From the NCBI GenBank assembly GCA_032191485.1, contig JAVDOI010000016.1, forward strand, positions 10,154,759 to 10,218,758: a stretch of 64,000 bases of DNA. The letters are read 5' to 3'. Position numbers and translations under genes: made by a program. Positions 1-11,895 of the stretch are shown here, piece by piece. This DNA is from Leptoclinus maculatus (lineage: Eukaryota > Chordata > Actinopteri > Perciformes > Stichaeidae). The notes below the pieces were generated by a model that was not told the origin of the DNA, made no database searches, and was given only the letters and a program-made list of their open reading frames with translations. Numbering within the stretch: the stretch's first letter is position 1; the number at the start of each line of letters is the position of its first letter.

Positions 1-3000
1 GAAATAAGGGCTCATTTCCTCTCCCACCCTTCCGAGCTGAAATGGCAATGGCAGAGGTACAGGGGCGCGTGGTAGAGCATTTACACGTGGCATTTACTCA
101 CTAAATGTGCTCACTGGCCTTTGGATAATGCACACTCACAGAATTTCTCTGGCCTATTTTCCTGGCGCAAAGGGACTAATTTAACAGAATTCTTTGGAAC
201 ACTACAGCGGTGCAGTTTCTCGGGGACACAGTGTTAAAAATGCCACTCAGATTTCTTAATTTCCACTCTTATTCCCACTCCTTATTTCAGTGCTTTCTGT
301 CTGCCCTGCAGTGCCCTGAGAAAGTGTGTGTATATAGAGACACAACTACAAGGTCTGTATTGATTGCTCTCACAAGGATCTCTCACAGGTTTAGAGATGA
401 TGTGGGATTTTCTTTGTGCACATTGTCCATGTGATCGCCAATAACTTTGTACTACTGTGTGTATGTTTACATACCGATGAGTGTATGTCAGAAGAGTGAA
501 GAGAACAAAGCTATAGCACCCCAGGGCACAAGCACAGAGCCTGATCAATAACCACAGCCACAGGATGAAGATCTTAACCATTAACAATCAATTTCAATCT
601 TCTCCCTCTAAGCCATCTATAAGCCATGTATAACATCCAATATACCATTTATAGTCCCTCTCAGTTACTGTTTTATGACCTTTGAATTGTCTGTGAACAG
701 ATGAAAAACGCATAGAAGGAGCTAAAAGATGTTAGTTTATTCCTTTGAAATGTCATGCCTGAACTGAAAGAGAGGGCATTGTGGATTCAGGTCACACAAA
801 ATCAGGATTCTGTGTGATAGGATAAAGAAAAGACAATTCTCATGAAATTAGAGAATGGAAATGACAAAAAAAAAGAATATGGACAGTGGCCAAGAAAAGT
901 TGAATAAAGAACAGGAAAAAGGGCACAGGAGGAAGATGGAATGAAAGATGTTTTGTCTTGTCTCAGTACAAATACAGCGCAAAAACAAAGAGAACACACA
1001 CATTTTGAGCCAACGATCTTAGGGGAAGGAAAATTGGACATGAAAGTAATCTCAGTGAAGCTTTATCTTATTGTGTTAGAGAGGATTCAACAAAGGAAGC
1101 AAGCCGTGTGTCTCCTGACTCAAAGTAAAGGATGAGAAGTTGTCGCCTGTGTGACTAGCACAAAGTAATCACTTCTAATTATTTTTTGCCAAAGCTCAGA
1201 TCCCTGCAATCACACTGGGGCTGAGCTACACTTATCGCACTCTGCACTAATAGGACAAGCTTGATTGAAAATGGAAAGTTATCATTTGGATTTATCTATC
1301 ACACAAGGGTAATATATATATATATATATATATATTTGTATTTATACTGTGTGTGTGTGTGTTTTGGGTCACATGGGGATTTTTCACTTTAATACTGCAA
1401 GTGGCCACTGGGCAAAATTGGAAGCAAGACGGAATGCATCACGTATCCAGATCTTATTTTACATCCATGATTGTCCCTCACAAACATATTGTCCCTTTTT
1501 GTGGAGACTTTGACATTGCTCATAATTTGTGTGATGGATGATCCAAAGACAAAGATCTTCCTGAGTTCATACCGTGTTATTATTTTGGTGTACTGTAGAG
1601 ACAATATGGGCTACAGCGTTAACCGTGCCAGCACTTTAGCACATACACTAACACACTAACACACACACACACGCACGCACACACTCGGATTTAGATTACA
1701 TGCACCACGGGAGCAATCATTAGATTACACAACCGATGAAGTGTCTCCACATGTTGTCTCCCTGAGAAAGCCTTTGTACTGTGCACTACAACTGTAAAAC
1801 TTTCCGAGTCACGCTGAAATTGAAGCTGAACGTCTGTTGATAACGTTGAGTTCAGTGAATCGTAGTCTGTGTCACAACATGTCGTCAGTAGTAACATTTA
1901 ATTGACCGTTTGCTAGCCCCCTTCCCCAAACAGAGATTGCCCAATTATAGCATAGCAACCATAACTATAGGCATGGCAGGCTTGTCAAGCTTTGTATTTC
2001 TCCGCATCCCGTAGTTGTGTGCATGAAGAGTTTGGAGGGCGTCTTCTATCTGTTCCAAAACCAAAAACACACAACACAAGAGCAAAAGTGTAAAAACGTT
2101 TTGCAAAAGAGTAAGTTTGTTTGTCTTCTCTAAGCTGAAATCATTAGCACGTCCGGCAAACTAGCTTACTAACTAAAGAAATAACCAAGCGTTACTTCCA
2201 TGTCCAAGAACACATATCTAATGTCATGTCTTTAAAGCCCGTTTTATTTCTTCTTATACCATAAATACGAAAGCCGGTATTCAAATAAATGGCCAGCATG
2301 AACAAATAGAAAGGCAAAGCTAAACGCCTGGCATGACTCATGCTGTGAAAATGGACATTATACTACGGGCAACATTATGGAAGTTTTGAGTTTGCATAGA
2401 CAGAGGAACAGAACTTAAAAAAACAAACACCTGTCTTTAATATAAGCCCAAATAAAGGCCTGGCTCTTTCTGCCACTGAGGTAAATATGCACTGCAAGTA
2501 TCTTGATGCTGAATCCCATTAAAGTCTACAGTCTACAGTGCAATACAGGAGAAAACATGTTTCAACGTTAGAACATCTGTGCATCTTTCATTACTTGCAA
2601 TTTGGATCGATTTTTACAGCAGTATTTACTGCAGGGTTTCATGTCTCTGTTCTTAAAGTGTGAGGTTTATGTCATAAGAGAGCTTTACTGGCAGGATGTT
2701 TCACCTGCAGTGCAATGTGTGAAAAAACACTAAATGTAGAGGAACATGAATATTTCAACCTTCTTCATGCAAAGTGAATGACTCGGAAGCTTAAAAAGTT
2801 ACAATACTGTTTTTTCCCCATAGTGCAGATTTATAGCTTAGTTGTATAGTACGAGAACGAGGCCACACAACAAGGCCTGTTGTATAAATAGGCTGTGGGA
2901 GAACAACCTATTCTGCAGCGTTTTCTCTCCATCCACTCCCTGTCCCTACTTACAAGGTCCTAGTTGTGGTTGTGTCTAAATACCTAATCATCTTGTAGGA

Positions 3001-4517
3001 TTTTGTGCTGAATTTAAATGGTTATCCTGTAAGGCTGGAACACATCTACAAGAGACGTTAACCGAATAAAGCGTAAAATATGCAACTCATCAGCTGAACT
3101 GACGGACTGTGTTTCTCTCTCGTCTCTCCCTGCAGCTTTCAGTTAACGTAGCCTGACAAGACCTCTTCCCACAGCATTTACTCTGCGATGGACTCCTTCT
3201 AAAAGCACATAAAAGTTTAAAATAGAGTGCTGTTAGTAATGGAGTAAGAACTGCTGCAGCTTAGTTTTTCCAAGAGCATAAAATTATGTAAAGCTGTGTT
3301 TTTGCGTACTAAGTGCTTTCAACCTAAGGGTCTGACATCTACTTTCCATTTTGGGAAAAAGGTGGAAAAACATGTGGAAAAAAAATCACTGTGATTTGCA
3401 CACATGACTCACAAACCTTAGCTCTTCTCTATTGCGTCGATTAACACTACAAGTCTCACTGAACCTTCTTGATCGTGTCCTCTAGCAGAGCGATTGATTC
3501 TTTTATCATCAAAGACTTGAGCTTTTGTCTCTGGTGACCTGCCTGCTTGACTTCTTTGTACATACAGCATGTAAACCTCGTGATTTCAATACAGATAAAC
3601 TGTTCAATAACTTAGCCCGCCTTAAGTACAAAAGCCGACATCACATCACATCGTGTTTTCTCCACACATTCAAAGACAGAGTCAATCAGGCTGATATGGG
3701 GAGTTTAGAGTCTGTCGTCATTGCTACAGTATCTCATGAGATTACCAGCAATGGACTTCAGACTATGGGGGGGGGGGGGACAAAAATGACACAAAAGGAA
3801 AGGAGGGAATGAGAAATGAGAGAAAGAGATGACAAGGCAAACTGAAGGATGCCATGAGGCACCTAGCCCAATCTCAGAGGTAGAGAGCTAATTAATCTCT
3901 CGGCAGGAGCAGAATCGTCAAAATACCAAACCACAGACCCAAGACAGCATCGAGCAGGAAGAGCGAGAGGTGGGTAAAACATCAACAGGAAAGGAGGGAA
4001 ACTACAGAATATAATGAGAGGAAGAAAATGCACGACAAACAACAACAGTTCTTTGGACTGCATGTAACATATCTAGGCGGCAGACTGTTGACGATGGAGT
4101 GAAGGATCCTAAGATGTTATAAGAATGAATCCAAAAGGTTGGCTGGCGTGGTCTGTACCTGAAAGGGTCAACTGTCAATCACATCAATTGTGTTACTTGT
4201 ACAAATGTAGCAGCCGCGAGATGTTCACCCAAAAAACCACTTGATATTCCACTAATGAATACACAAATCTGAATCCTTATGAAATGTTGAATAAATATGA
4301 TACATTGAAATAAATGTAGACTACTAAATTGAGCACTACATTAACATAATGCTGAGTTGAAACTACCAGTTTTGCGCATTACACTGCAGCTGGCGATAAA
4401 TGATGGATTTTAACCTGTTTGTGCATCGGGTTGTTTGCAGCTTGGTGGCTTATAATTATCAACTGATGAGAGGTTAAAGTCACATTTCCATTAATAGGTG
4501 TCAGGTGAGGTTTTATC
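1..4517. other. Intergenic DNA, no gene recognised
   Basis: No exon with a family match and good splice sites was found on either strand; open frames are short and of AT-rich random type. It holds an (AT)n run (1312-1335), a short (CA)n run near 1660-1683, a G run (about 3767-3779) followed by a purine-rich stretch to about 3840, and otherwise unremarkable unique-looking sequence. Confidence 0.6.
1312..1335. repeat. (AT)n microsatellite
   Basis: Uninterrupted alternating A and T, 24 bases, followed shortly by a short (GT)n run near 1350. Confidence 0.9.
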
Positions 4518-4600
4518 GGAGTCATTTTACGAGTACGAGTGCATGAGCACAGCATCGGAACCGATACCCAATACTGGTATCGGTGCATCTCTACATCAGA
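4518..4600 (-). mobile_element. hAT-like DNA transposon end fragment (candidate)
   Basis: Read on the minus strand, the segment begins TAGAGATGCACCGATACC, close to the terminal sequence of many fish hAT elements, and continues with the usual tracts of repeated 'TATCGG' and 'CTCGTAC' type. No transposase frame lies nearby, so this is at most a non-autonomous or truncated copy. The second terminus was not located. Confidence 0.45.
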
Positions 4601-4996
4601 CCTTAGAATAACTGAGTATTTTGCCAACCTGGAAGTGGATCAGTGACCATCAAATATTTCAAATATCAAATCCCGCTAAATGGGAAAACTACGCCACCTG
4701 CTGTTGTAAATATGTACCTGCACTGAATAAGTAGACGCAAAGGACTATGGGTAATCCTCAACGCAACGGAGGATTCACTGCTAGGTAACGGTTCCATGAA
4801 TGTCCGTGGACAATATGATGTTAACTGACTTTAAAAAGTACATAAGAGTTGAACTGGCTTTATTTTGTTGGATATTATTTGTCTTAGATAATATTCGCCA
4901 TGTTTTTATTAAGTTAACTATACGTTTTTTATGTGTTTTATTGTCAGTAAAAATGTCTCCGGTATAGCTAGTTAATGCTAATGTGATGCCGTCTTT

Positions 4997-5063
4997 CTAG
5001 ACAGAGCATGCGCAGTTGTCCACAAGTGATGAACATTCTACTGTGTCCTTTGTCATAAATGCA
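4997..5063 (+). repeat. 67-bp direct repeat, copy 1
   Basis: Identical over 67 bases to 5333-5399. It runs from CTAGACAGAGCATGCGCAG to ATAAATGCA. The copies are 336 bp apart. Confidence 0.95.
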
Positions 5064-5332
5064 AGTATGTTACAGTATGTTGTTCTACACAATTGTTATT
5101 ATAAAATGAAAAATACTTTAAAAGAAGGTAGCAGTCTAGTGTGAGAAATCAGTATAAATATATTTTTGGTTATATATTTTTTTGTATTTCTCCTCATACA
5201 TTTAAGAGAGAGACAGTTTCTGTTCTATTTCGGCTATTTTATTTACATGAATTTAAAACCACTATACGATCACTGTATTATTATACCACTGTATTTCAAA
5301 ATGTGTAACTCAACGCAACGCAGGATTCACTG

Positions 5333-5399
5333 CTAGACAGAGCATGCGCAGTTGTCCACAAGTGATGAACATTCTACTGTGTCCTTTGTCATAAATGCA
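5333..5399 (+). repeat. 67-bp direct repeat, copy 2
   Basis: Exact second copy of 4997-5063. Immediately before it, 5309-5336 also repeats 4757-4784 (28 bases, one mismatch), so this place joins two segments that lie apart upstream. Confidence 0.95.
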
Positions 5400-5487
5400 G
5401 ATGTGGAATAAACCTGCTGTTACCACAAGCCTGACCAGCTCCAAGAGATTAATTTAGCCAGGAGACATCTCACAGAGGTTACACAGG

Positions 5488-5916
5488 CTCAAGCACACAC
5501 ACGCAAAGAGGGGACGCGGGCTCAAGCACACACACGCAAAGAGGGGACGCGGGCTCAAGCACACACACGCAAAGAGGGGACGCGGGCTCAAGCACACACA
5601 CGCAAAGAGGGGACGCGGGCGCAAGCACACACACGCAAAGAGGGGACGCGGGCGCAAGCACACACACGCAAAGAGGGGACGCGGGCTCAAGCACACACAC
5701 GCAAAGAGGGGACGCGGGCTCAACCACACACACGCAAAGAGGGGACGCGGGCTCAACCACACACACGCAAAGAGGGGACGCGGGCGCAAGCACACACACG
5801 CAAAGAGGGGACGCGGGCTCAAGCACACACACGCAAAGAGGGGACGCGGGCTCAAGCACACACACGCAAAGAGGGGACGCGGGCTCAAGCACACACACGC
5901 AAAGAGGGGACGCGGG
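5488..5916. repeat. 33-bp minisatellite, exactly 13 units
   Basis: Thirteen head-to-tail 33-bp units, 429 bases in all. Each unit consists of ctcaag, an (AC)n stretch, gcaaagagggg and acgcggg. Variation is confined to unit positions 2 and 6: units 5, 6 and 10 begin cgcaag, units 8 and 9 begin ctcaac, and the other eight begin ctcaag. Because 33 is a multiple of 3, frames stay open across it on the minus strand as 11-residue repeats; I treat these as artefacts. The array ends abruptly at a dispersed-repeat-like segment (5917 onward). Confidence 0.97.
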
Positions 5917-6240
5917 ATTTTTTTGTAGATCTAGCTTAATTGGACATGTGTGTTGAATTTCAAGTAAATCGGGCATACTGGCCGATGGGGCTCACCGGTC
6001 CGACTTGTAGGGGGCGCTAGAGAGCCATTTTTTACACAGAAAGATGCATTCTTATTCAGTCGCTAAGTTCAGCCAGACCTGACAAGTCCCCAACATTTTT
6101 TGAGTTTTCATGCATGGCAAGTACCCCCAAAATGCTCCCAAACGATAAATGTATAAATAATAATAATAGTGAAGAATGCTTACAATTACAATAGGGCCTC
6201 GCCGGCCCGACGTTGTCGGTTGCTCGGGCCCTAAAAATAG
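5917..6240. mobile_element. Dispersed non-autonomous element (candidate)
   Basis: The segment carries a GGGGGCGCTAGAGAGCC block, a (TAA)n-like run near 6156-6167, and a GC-rich end, CCTCGCCGGCCCGACG followed by GGGCCCTAA, of a type that recurs in percomorph fish genomes. No coding capacity is seen. The boundaries are approximate and the family is unnamed. Confidence 0.45.
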
Positions 6241-6530
6241 AACCGGACTTGAGAGGGAGGGAGAAAAAGACATAGGGAGGAAGAAAATGTGAAAATCATA
6301 CATTCTGTTAGCACTTGTCTTGTCGTTTTATGAAGTATGTGAATAATTTCAGCTGCTCTTTCCACCCTGTCTTGTTCCCTGTCCCTCGTGCGCTTGTGTT
6401 CTGTCCTTCATCCTTCCACACATGAGCACACGCCCCCCCACACACACACGCAGTCATGGGAGCATGAAGAGGGAGAGGGTGTAAAGGCAGGTAAGCAACA
6501 GAGAATATGAAATGTATTTATTTTAAAGAT

Positions 6531-6531
<1 letters not shown>
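6241..6531. other. Unique-looking spacer
   Basis: AT-moderate sequence with a purine-rich patch near 6250-6290. I see no gene or recognisable repeat. Confidence 0.5.

Positions 6532-6564
<33 letters not shown>
6532..6564. repeat. (CA)n microsatellite
   Basis: About 16 uninterrupted CA units. Confidence 0.95.
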
Positions 6565-6566
<2 letters not shown>

Positions 6567-6737
6567 AGTGTCATACCAGACAAATACATCAAGCCTTCCT
6601 GCTGTGACTGGGGAAACAAACTCACAGGTGCATCTTTTATTGGGTTGTTGACTGGTCCCCAGATAGTCTTTGTTGACACTGTACTCACTTTCACACATGT
6701 CGGCATGAATGCACACACACAGATTAGCCCCACTGAT

Positions 6738-6850
6738 ATAGTAAGTAAGTAAAGTAAGTAAGTAAAATGTATTTATAAAGCGCTTTTCACAGACATTAGT
6801 CACAAAGTGCTTAACATGAGCAGAATTACAAACAAAAAAGCACAATGTGA
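6738..6850 (+). mobile_element. SINE/LINE-tail-like fragment (candidate)
   Basis: A (GTAA)n-like stretch is followed by TGTATTTATAAAGCGCTTTT and ACAAAGTGCTTAACATG, the 'AAAGCGCTTT...AAGTGCTTTA' signature common to short interspersed repeats of fishes. It is truncated and decayed. Confidence 0.4.
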
Positions 6851-6899
6851 CCATACAAGGGCCAATCATTTACATTAAAATGAAACCAAGCATTAAAGA

Positions 6900-6955
6900 C
6901 TCACTCTGTACTGTGTTCTATAACTTGGTAGTTATAGAACACAGTACAGAGTGAG
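6900..6955. repeat. Perfect inverted repeat, 26-bp arms, 4-base loop
   Basis: Arm 6900-6925 is the exact reverse complement of arm 6930-6955, with loop TGGT (6926-6929). Pairing stops at 6899/6956. No terminator-like T run follows. It lies just after a SINE-like fragment. Confidence 0.97.
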
Positions 6956-7104
6956 ATTTAAAACATTCAGGTTGATTAAAGTTAATGCCATACATTTATA
7001 TGCAAAGAGATTTGCGCTTTGATCACAAAAGAAACATTGACAAATTGCATCTTGTAGGCAAATAGCGCGATAGTATTACCCGAGGCTATTACTGTAGATT
7101 GTGA

Positions 7105-7165
7105 TCCATGTATAATGCACACACACACGCACACACACACACACGCACACACACACACATCAGCT
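7105..7165. repeat. Compound (CA)n/(CG) microsatellite
   Basis: CA units interrupted by CG steps. Confidence 0.85.
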
Positions 7166-7421
7166 GCTAAAGCATGTTATCACTCTGGCCCATCAGCTGT
7201 AATAGGTTTTCACACCATCACAAACAAGCACACACACACAAACACACAGTCACACCTGAGGCCATTAATTCTGCTTTTGCTATTTTTGGCCGTGAATGAA
7301 TCCCATCTTTCATAACTTGCATTATTCAAACAAAATCCAAAAAGCTTCTGATTGAGAGAGCGCCGGAGAATGCCACTGGGTTCAGGGATATGCAAATGCT
7401 CTCTCTTCAGAGTCGTCCCTC

Positions 7422-7425
7422 CACA

Positions 7426-7491
<66 letters not shown>
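7422..7491. repeat. (CA)n microsatellite, about 70 bp
   Basis: A CA run with one AT interruption near 7431. Open frames through it are translated dinucleotide repeat, not genes. Confidence 0.95.
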
Positions 7492-7494
<3 letters not shown>

Positions 7495-7728
7495 ACACAC
7501 AGAGCGTCAGAGCCATAGGCAGAGTTGTCCACATGACAAACGAGGCTCTGAACCCATGGGCTATTCAAAAAGGTCTGCAGCCAGACTACAGAGAGGGAAA
7601 CCCCATCTCCCCCCTTTCCTCCTATACCTGTTTCTCCGCCAACACACACAATCTCACTTTCGCTGCAAAATAATCAGGATAAATGAACTCCACATTATAT
7701 TACCTGGCTTCCTTGTGTATTACTGATC

Positions 7729-7754
7729 ATTGTGTGTGTGTGTGTGTGTGTGTG
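7729..7754. repeat. (TG)n microsatellite
   Basis: About 13 TG units. Confidence 0.9.
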
Positions 7755-8035
7755 GAATTTGGAAAGTTCCTCGAGGAATGTGGGTTTGGATGCTGAACTG
7801 GTGACACTTATAATAAGATGCGCAAAATCCAGATTATAAAAAATGTGCTGCAATTTAAATAATTTTGTTCCATTTTTACATTCAAGGCCTCCATCATCAC
7901 TTGAATAGACTTCTTTCTTTTCCACATTATTAATGTTAAACTTCAAAACAAACTCATATCAATATGTGTGACAGACGATGTTGTGTCATATCTCTTCTAA
8001 TAAACAAATTTTTCGTATTTTATGCTATTTTCAGG

Positions 8036-8130
8036 CAGCTTTGGCTCAGGTGATAGAGTTTGAGGTTTATGAATATCAGAGTTAGCATTAGTTTGATTCT
8101 GCTCCGGGGCATGTCAGGTTTTGTTACTTG
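8036..8130 (+). mobile_element. Decayed tRNA-derived SINE head (candidate)
   Basis: TTTGGCTCAGGTGATAGAG resembles the A-box region of fish tRNA-derived SINEs. GTTTGATTCTGCTCCGGG about 50 bases later resembles the B box. The spacing fits a tRNA-like head, but several consensus positions are changed and no cloverleaf forms, so it is not a tRNA gene. Confidence 0.45.
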
Positions 8131-9031
8131 CTCAATTGGGTGGACAGAAACAACAAATAAAGGTCTCACCTAGAAAATGATGCTGGCCGTCTCTGCCTCT
8201 TGATCATCACAATGACTCCCACGAAAGACATGTTTTGGAAACCGGTACCTTTGATTATTTCTTCCAGGACACTGCGACCTAAAAGCACAGGCACATAATT
8301 GACGAGTGTTTTACAGAAATGTACTTTTTTTCTCTCAAGACTCAGCTCTTATTTTATGTAAATGTGTTGAATGAACGGCGTTATAGTTTTATAGAAGATT
8401 CTTAAGCATGGTTCTTTTCTATCTGTCAGAAGGAATGTATAATGTATAATATCTTCCAATAAAATGAACTTCTCTGACTCCAAAGCAAATGTGACATATC
8501 TAACTGAGCTTGTCATTGATGTGATCTTACATAACACATGTAGTTCTTCTCATTACAGTATTGAGGCCGTGGCTGTAGGCTGCAAAATAGACTCCAACAT
8601 GAAAAGGATTGAGAAAGGAAGTCTTTCCGATGTTAAAGATGAATGGACCAGACAACAATATTAGACTCTTCATATTCCATTTTTTCTTACATGAGCCTGT
8701 TTCGCTGAGGACAGAGCTGCAGGGGCTTGCATTAAACGGAAGGCTTAAATGTCAGGTTTTTAGATTGACTTCTGTAAAATTCATCACTGGATTTCTTCAA
8801 CGGGCATGGCAATGGGTGTTAATGGCCCAGAAATGTCACTCATACATAGTCTATTCACGCACAGTGCTTTCCGGAGGGAAAGAAGGACTGCTGCTTTGAA
8901 TGAAACCCATAAACACAAAGTCCACATCTTAGCTGCTGCTGCGCTTATCTGCCTGAAGTGTCTCAGGGGGGATGAAGTGGAGAAATGTCAACAATATTTA
9001 TATGCATGGCAGTTTTGCGTTTGTGTGTTTG

Positions 9032-9066
<35 letters not shown>

Positions 9067-11744
9067 AGTAGTGTCTGCTTCGGGGAAATTTACAGTGATT
9101 GCACTCAGTTGCTACTGTACTGTTTTTGTTCTTAGTTAGCTTTCTAATGTGTAAAAGGTTTAAATTAATTCAGTCCATATCGTCTGCTTTTTACTCCTAC
9201 ATATATAGCAGTAGGGCTGCAACTGTAGATTATGTTAATTATTGGTTAATCTGCAGATTATGTTCAGATTAAGCAAGTCATGACATTACAGTGCAGTTTT
9301 TGTACAAATGTATCATTAAACAATTACCTTACAGTCTCCTTCTTGGAGCATACAGTATGTCATACTATTGTTTGTTACCACTTAGATATCACAGAGACAT
9401 ACTAAAAGAAAATGTGGTGGGATGATTGCACTGATATCTGTTGCTACACTGGTTGTTTACAAAGAATGGATTATGTTATTAGTTGCTTGAATTTACATTT
9501 CTACCGAAATATAAAACACATTATTGCATAGAATTCCTGAACATATGTATTCTTCTTATCCATAGAGTGCAGAGATACTGTGCTTGTGTATCTTGCAGCT
9601 GCTGTCACTGGGGCTGTTTCATTTCACTCTGAATAGTTCAACATTTGCTTGTTATCCATTATGGTGCAGCAGATCTGAAGGAAGACGTCTGCACTGTGTA
9701 TTTCTCACACCCATTGCAATAAACACCCACATCAGCACATTTCATGTAGGACATATTATGAGCGTTATATAGCAATGTCTGAGGAAGCTGGTTTTAAATC
9801 AAATTAAAAAGACCATAAATGAGAAAGCCTTGCCCCCCACAGGCAAAAACCAAAACACAACACCTAGAAAAGTTTCCATCACAATTTATAGTCACATGTT
9901 TTTGGACCATTTTGACTATTTTTAAAACTTTTCCAGGATCTTCTTTTGTAGAAAAGCGACCATCTTCTGTATCCCCGAAACGGGTTCATAACTCATGCAT
10001 TGCACTTCAATCTTGATCCGTCCCGCAACAAACCCACACACACAGACACACAAACACACGGCACCTTTCACTTTCCCTTATGAAATATCCATGAAGGTTT
10101 GCAAAATAAAATGCCTTCAAATCAAGACTTGAAATAGGTTATGTTTTCTTTCTTCATCTTTTTTTATTGCATATGAAAGCCAATTCTCAAACAAGAGAAA
10201 GGGATCCTTGCATTTAGATTGTTTGAGTGTAAAAGAAGGACGAAGCGCAAGAGAGTCAAAAAATGGAATAGAGCCACAAGACAAAAAAGCCACAATACAC
10301 AATATATTTCTCAAATATGTATCCACTTTTTATTGGTATCAGTAGTATAGTATGTTTGTGCCAGTGTTTTCCTTTTTTGTTTCCGTTTGCTTGCATGTGC
10401 AATATGCATGATCCTATGAGATCCTATCAATCACTGTTTCCCAAAGGGAATAAAAGACACACACACACACACACATGCCAGTGCTACAGTGTCATGAGAG
10501 GAAGGGTGAAACAAAAGCAAATAGAGAGAATGAGGAATCAGTGATCTATGAGAGAGAAAAGAGAGTCTAGATGACAATAGACTTTCAGAGCAGAACGCCC
10601 ACTGTGACTCAGCCACTGGAAAAACTCAACTCAAAGAGAAAGAGAGTCGTGCTCATGTTCACGGGAGCAGAAAAGGTCAAGATTTATAGACAAGAATGAT
10701 GGAGAACAGTCACAAAACGACGGGATGTGTCACAAAAGTATTTGTTTTTTTGTTGCTATGTGTTTATTTTATGAAACCTTGCCAGGTAGTAGCCATTTTA
10801 GTGATTTTACAACAACTAAGGGGTGTTGTCACAACCCCACGTGGCCTATTGCTACCACAGTTTGTCACTGGAGCAAATTGTCTCTCTTGACTTTAACACA
10901 CCACATCCACCTCTCTTAATTCCTCCAAGGTTGAACAAAGAACTGATTTGGAGGTATTATGGGTGAAATCCTCTGCACTTTCATGATCCCCCTACTCCCC
11001 TAACTACTGCACAAACCCCTGTGTCATCATCTTTATCATCAAATCCTCACAGTGGGATACAGTCCGGTCGGGCCATTAAACAGCAGATCAAAGCATCCTC
11101 CTTCACTAGAAGCCATATTTTTCCCCAGCCAAGACTTCCTCGTATTAGGGTTACCACCCTGTGAAATAAAATTCACGAAGAGCTCTATGTATTAAATCTG
11201 CATTAGACTGGAGTCATTTCTAACACACAATCAATATACACAATAATATTAATATTTTCATCAGTCTTCTTTCAATTAGGTAGTCCGGCTCTGATTGAAA
11301 TTCTGTCCTTGTCCTCTATCGGATTTTTAAATCAGAAAGATTACACTGAACAAAGGCCACATCAGCATAATGGAAATAGCACTGCACAACACAAACACAC
11401 TCCCACACTTTGCTCATGTCCCTTTTAGGGACAACTTAGATTACACTTCTGTCCCCCAAATAGAAGCTTGTGCTATATAACACACACATATATATGTGAG
11501 TGCTGGAAATATTCCTTCTCCTTATATATTTATGGGTGAGAGAACACTGTAAATGTACTGCAGCTGGAAGCAAAGGGTTAAAAGGAGACCCACATTTCTT
11601 ATTCAACACACTTGATCACACATCTCCAATTAAGACTCATTAAGCTGCCATCCCATAAAATACACCTTATCCTTTTTGCATAAAACACAGATCTCCCCCT
11701 CCTTCATGCTCTTTTACGCCCACATACTGTGAGCACAGACTAAG
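8131..11744. other. Intergenic DNA, no gene recognised
   Basis: It contains a (GT)n run (about 9018-9066), scattered short CA runs near 10040 and 10458, and AT-rich unique-looking sequence. No exon is supported. Confidence 0.55.
9018..9066. repeat. (GT)n microsatellite
   Basis: GT units with one early interruption. Confidence 0.9.
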
Positions 11745-11895
11745 GCTACATCCTTACTACTCCGTTTTAAAACAGAAACGATCTCCGTCCACACGGCGTT
11801 TCAGCATCGTCAGACTAAAAGGCCTGAAAACGAATATCACGTGACTCTTCACGTAAACTGGGCATGTGCGTCGATGTAAACAGGAAGTAGATTGG
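11745..11895 (+). mobile_element. Terminal part of a non-autonomous DNA element (candidate)
   Basis: The string AGGCTACATCCTTACTACTC, then TCCGTCCACACGGCGTTT and GTAAACAGGAAGTAGATTGG, matches a motif set ('gtccacactactccgtttt', 'cgtccacacgg', 'gtaaacaggaag') that recurs in fish genomes. Unit-like sequence may extend to about 12,620. The matching opposite terminus is not evident, so the copy is probably truncated. Confidence 0.45.

Noticed and set aside
5488..5916. CRISPR-like array
   Set aside because: Units are contiguous with no unique spacers, and the window is vertebrate nuclear DNA.
5454..5976. Two long overlapping minus-strand frames of 11-residue repeats
   Set aside because: They are the translated 33-bp minisatellite. 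The unit length is a multiple of 3, so frames stay open; there is no domain or credible gene context.
6900..6955. A microRNA precursor at the perfect hairpin
   Set aside because: The loop of 4 bases and perfect pairing over the full arm do not fit a normal miRNA hairpin.
8036..8130. A tRNA gene
   Set aside because: The A-box and B-box-like strings are degenerate and no cloverleaf forms; treated as a decayed SINE head.
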